Shown here: positions 21,613 to 24,168 of the stretch, piece after piece
Numbering within the stretch: position 1 is the stretch's first letter
Layout: each line of letters opens with the position of its first letter
DNA from: CAYSLA01 sp964431685
GTDB taxonomy: Bacteria; Armatimonadota; UBA5829
Assembly (NCBI GenBank): GCA_964431685.1
Contig: CAYSLA010000041.1
Coordinates: forward strand, 1 to 24,168
Length of the DNA stretch: 24,168 nt
Reading direction: 5' to 3'
Notes under the pieces: generated by a model
The model's input: the letters and a program-made list of their open reading frames with translations, nothing else
Databases searched by the model: none
Told to the model about the DNA's origin: nothing
Made by a program: the position numbers and the translations under genes

Positions 21613-23825
21613 TTGAATAAGGCTTGGTACGCGCTTCGCAGGACGATCGTGCCGTGGAAAGTCGATGAGTCGCTGTCGGAGTTGGTTGATTTCTGCAAGA
21701 GCAATCATGTTGATGAAGTCATCATAAAGGTGGACACCGAGGAGTTTACCCACGGGATCCCCCCCATAGAGTGGCTGGATGCCTATCTGCCCGTGCTGCA
21801 CCGGACTAAGGCCGAGCTGACCCGCGCCGGCGTGGTGTTCTCGATAAACCCCTGGGTTACCCTTGTCCATTGTGACCGGGGCCGCGACGTTCGAAAGACC
21901 TACCCCGGCATCGATATGATCGTTGGCCACGACGGCGTAGAATGCAAGGCGTGTTCCTGCCCGATATCGCCTGGCTGGCGGCGGGTGACCCGTGAGCTCT
22001 GGAACCGGTACGCTTCCACGGAGCCTGCAGTTATCTGGGTAGAGGACGATATCCGTCTTCTGAACCNNNNNNNNNNNNNNNNNNNNNNNNNNNNNNNNNN
22101 NNNNNNNNNNNNNNNNNNNNNNNNNNNNNNNNNNNNNNNNNNNNNNNNNNNNNNNNNNNNNNNNNNGCTTCCACGGAGCCTGCAGTTATCTGGGTAGAGG
22201 ACGATATCCGTCTTCTGAACCACGACCCGGCAAAGTATGGCTGCTTCTGTGATCTTCACATGCGTGAGTTCAGCAAGCGTGTAGGGCACAACGTTTCGCG
22301 AGAGGAACTGGTCAGCGCGATGTTTGCTCTTGGCCAGCCGCACCCGTACAGAGCTGCCTGGATGGAAATGAACCGCGAGCTTGCGAACGATACCGTCGCA
22401 TTTCTCGCGAAATCCGTGCACGAGGTGTCCCCCCAGACAAGCCTGGGCCTCATGTCCAGCGCGCCGAACGCCCACTCCATAGAGGGTCGCAATTGGAATG
22501 AGTTCACCACTGCGCTGGCGGATGGCAAACAGTTATACGCCCGACCGTGCATGAGCAACTACAGCGAGGGTTCACTGCGAGGGCTCTACGAGTCCGAGTT
22601 CTTCCTCAAACAGACCGTGCACTGTCTCGGATCTGGTGTCAATGTGCAGACTGAAGTTGAGAACTGTCCATTCACTGGCTACAGCAAGTCCAGGGCGTTT
22701 ACGTTCGCGCAGATGGCCGTTTCATTTGTGTTTGGATCCGATGGCGTGACGATGAACCTGTTTGACCACCTCGGGTCGCCCATAGACGACATCGACCCCG
22801 GAATGGGTGTGATGCTGCGTGAGAAGAAGCAGTATCTGAACGCCTTGGCGGAAAGATGCCAGGGCGGAGCGGTGTCGGGCGTCGGCATACTGCACGTCGC
22901 GGACGGGGCACAGCACGTCCACAACCGGCCGGGGGCGGGCTTCATGGGGATTGCGCCGGATTTCCAGGGATGGACGGAGACTCTCTCCAGTCTGGGTCTC
23001 GCCTGGACATTTGGCGATTCGCCGGTCAAAGCCATCACCGGTCAGGCGTTCCGCTGTCTTGATGATGCAGCTATCCGGAAGATGCTGTCCGGCGGAGTGC
23101 TGATCGATCTATCGGCTGCGGCGTGCCTTGAGGACCTTGGATACGGCGACCTGATCGGAATCAACATCAAACGACAGTTCCACAAGAACACCGAGCCCAT
23201 CGCCGCCGAAGAATGGTTCGAGCCGGAGTTTGGCGGCGAGAGCCGAAAGTATATGTCTATGACAATCCCCGGTCTTGGCGGAGACCCGCTTCTGGGCGAT
23301 GTTGAGCCTGCGGTCGGTGCGAGGGTTATATCCAGGCTAGTGGACCCGGATACCAACGCAATCTACCCATTCGTGACTCTTTACGAGAACTCCCTTGGCG
23401 GCAGAGTGGCGGTATATCCGCTCGAGGCGACTTCCAGCTTTGGAGTAGCATTCTTGAGTCCCTATCGCAAGCAGCAGATTTCATCAGTGCTGAACTGGTT
23501 GACAAAGGGCACGATTCCGATGGAGGCGTGTGGAGGCGAGTATCCGCTGGCGTTCCGAAGCGATTTCGCGGACAGGACCGTTGCTGGCACGTTTAATCTC
23601 ACCCTTGACACATGGGATAGCGTGGAACTGGTTTTGGATTCCGGCGGGCGGACCGTGAAGCGAATCGAGCGCCTGGACGAGTCCGTCGCGGCGTGGGTTG
23701 AGGAGTCTGCTGCGACGATCACCGTCGATGGCAAACGGCTAAAGATCGACATTCCACGCGCCCTTGCGCCATTGGCGCTTGCCGCGCTGACGATCTGGTG
23801 GAGTGTAAGAGCTCAGACTCGCTGA
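21613..23825 (+). CDS. Unknown glycosidase-like protein, 685 aa after closing the false gap
   Basis: The start is a TTG at 21613, with TTGGAGG at 21598-21604. The frame is open to the N run at 22067 and again from 22167 to the stop at 23825. Merging the two identical 55-base flanks and removing the Ns gives 2058 bases, exactly 686 codons, with a seamless join (IWVEDDIRLLNHDPAKYG). The product has no signal peptide. Alternating strands and helices with VDEVIIKVDTEEF, VVFSINPW, IWVEDDIRLL and YARPCMSNYSEG suggest a (beta/alpha)8 glycosidase-like barrel. A domain around 480-600 has the look of a glutamine-amidotransferase-like or trimerisation module, and a beta-rich C terminus follows. The family assignment is inference only. 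A short hydrophobic stretch (ALAPLALAALTIWW) lies at the end. A gene caller would split this into two pieces. Confidence 0.8.
22067..22166. other. Scaffold gap 2 (100 Ns) flanked by an identical 55-mer
   Basis: The 55 bases before the Ns (22012-22066) are identical to the 55 bases after (22167-22221). This is the pattern of two contigs that overlap by one assembler k-mer and were joined with a fixed N spacer. Deleting the Ns and one copy (155 bases) restores the reading frame of the gene. Confidence 0.95.
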
Positions 23826-23831
23826 GTACTA

Positions 23832-23900
23832 CGTCATGCCGGACTTGATCCGGCACCCATCCGGAGAAGGTATGGGTCCTGAATCAAGTTCAGGATGACG
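23832..23900. repeat. Branched palindromic repeat between the 685-aa gene and hisD
   Basis: The outer arms CGTCAT (23832-23837) and ATGACG (23895-23900) enclose a hairpin GCCGGACTTGATCCGGC, a pairing ACCCAT/ATGGGT, and the core CCTGAATCAAGTTCAGG (23878-23894). The result is cruciform-like. From general knowledge, sequences of the form CATGCCGGACTTGATCCGGC are frequent dispersed intergenic repeats in several bacterial groups. It lies just after the TGA stop at 23823-23825 and could act as a terminator or mRNA stabiliser. Confidence 0.8.
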
Positions 23901-23938
23901 TGGTTTCTCACAAAGACTGAGCTCTTACGGTGGAGTTC

Positions 23939-23964
23939 GTAGGGGAGGACCTCTGCGTCCTCCC
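23939..23964 (+). repeat. GTAGGGG hairpin with CTCTGC loop, upstream of hisD
   Basis: GTAG is followed by stem GGGAGGAC (23943-23950), loop CTCTGC (23951-23956) and stem GTCCTCCC (23957-23964). The layout is the same as the element at 15702-15727. Two stem base pairs are changed, with their partners changed to match. It sits 31 bases before the hisD start codon. Confidence 0.8.
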
Positions 23965-23995
23965 ACAAACGTTCAGTCAGAGAGGAAACTGCAAA

Positions 23996-24168
23996 ATGCA
24001 CATCTATGATACCGGCCAACACCCGCGCAGCAAGATCCTCGAGATCGTTACCTCAAAAGTAGAAACGGTTGACTCGGGGATAGAGCGTGTGTGCCGTGAT
24101 ATAATCGCTCACGTTCGAGTGCGCGGTGATGAGGCCCTGCTGGAGCTCGGCAGGAAGTTCGACAGCCC
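23996..24168 (+). CDS. hisD: Histidinol dehydrogenase, N-terminal part (cut by the window edge)
   Basis: HisD catalyses the last two steps of histidine synthesis: histidinol to histidinal to histidine, with NAD+ and zinc. The ATG at 23996 follows AGAGG (23981-23985). The 57 visible codons begin MHIYDTGQHPRSKILEIV. They include the typical first helix and the conserved stretch VRVRGDEALLELGRKFDS, which matches the usual RxxGDxALxxxxxxFD region of HisD. The catalytic and zinc residues lie beyond the window. The frame is open to the last base. Upstream are two palindromic repeats and no clear promoter. Other his genes may follow outside the window. Confidence 0.8.
   Translation, partial: MHIYDTGQHPRSKILEIVTSKVETVDSGIERVCRDIIAHVRVRGDEALLELGRKFDS

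Overview
The window looks like a GC-rich bacterial chromosome segment of ordinary housekeeping and accessory genes, heavily laced with short palindromic repeats. Two exactly 100-base N runs mark it as a draft, probably metagenomic, scaffold. Large secreted or glycosidase-like hypothetical proteins, a uroporphyrinogen-decarboxylase-superfamily protein of the HSDG type, a VIT/VWA protein and the many dispersed hairpins suggest an Armatimonadota-like or similar poorly sampled lineage. That taxonomic guess is an inference with low confidence.

Layout. 314-1456 is an RtcB RNA ligase. 1549-3531 is a secreted protein of unknown function with its own promoter. 3668-4846 (minus) is an FAD/NAD oxidoreductase, divergent from ftsH (5122-7053) across a repeat-bearing intergenic region. 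7165-9747 (minus) is an exported VIT/VWA protein, convergent with ftsH and divergent from a two-gene operon (9927-12205) of a URO-D family protein and an alpha/alpha-toroid-like protein.

The 697-base gap that follows (12206-12902) holds what I regard as the best discovery in the window. It is a free-standing, highly structured RNA of about 400 nt on the minus strand, with a consensus-like promoter (TTGACA, 17-bp spacer, extended -10) and a strong intrinsic terminator. It lacks the signatures of RNase P RNA, tmRNA, SRP RNA and 6S RNA as far as I can read by eye. On its other side, from an opposite-strand promoter, runs a znuA-znuC-znuB zinc ABC-transporter operon with overlapping genes.

15480-15727 is a repeat-filled convergent junction. 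15724-18658 (minus) is a coupled pair: a 583-aa unknown protein and a rhomboid protease with TPR repeats. accD-accA (18822-20703) encode the two carboxyltransferase subunits of acetyl-CoA carboxylase and are followed by a small unknown gene. 21053-21612 is a tandem 248-bp palindromic repeat carrying a duplicated gene start. 21613-23825 is one 685-aa gene split artificially by an N run, and the window ends inside hisD.

At least seven palindromic repeat families or copies occur. Some supply the stop codon of the neighbouring gene, one is read in frame inside a protein, and one family shows paired stem changes that keep the hairpin. Both N runs carry a 55-nt k-mer signature and probably have zero true length.
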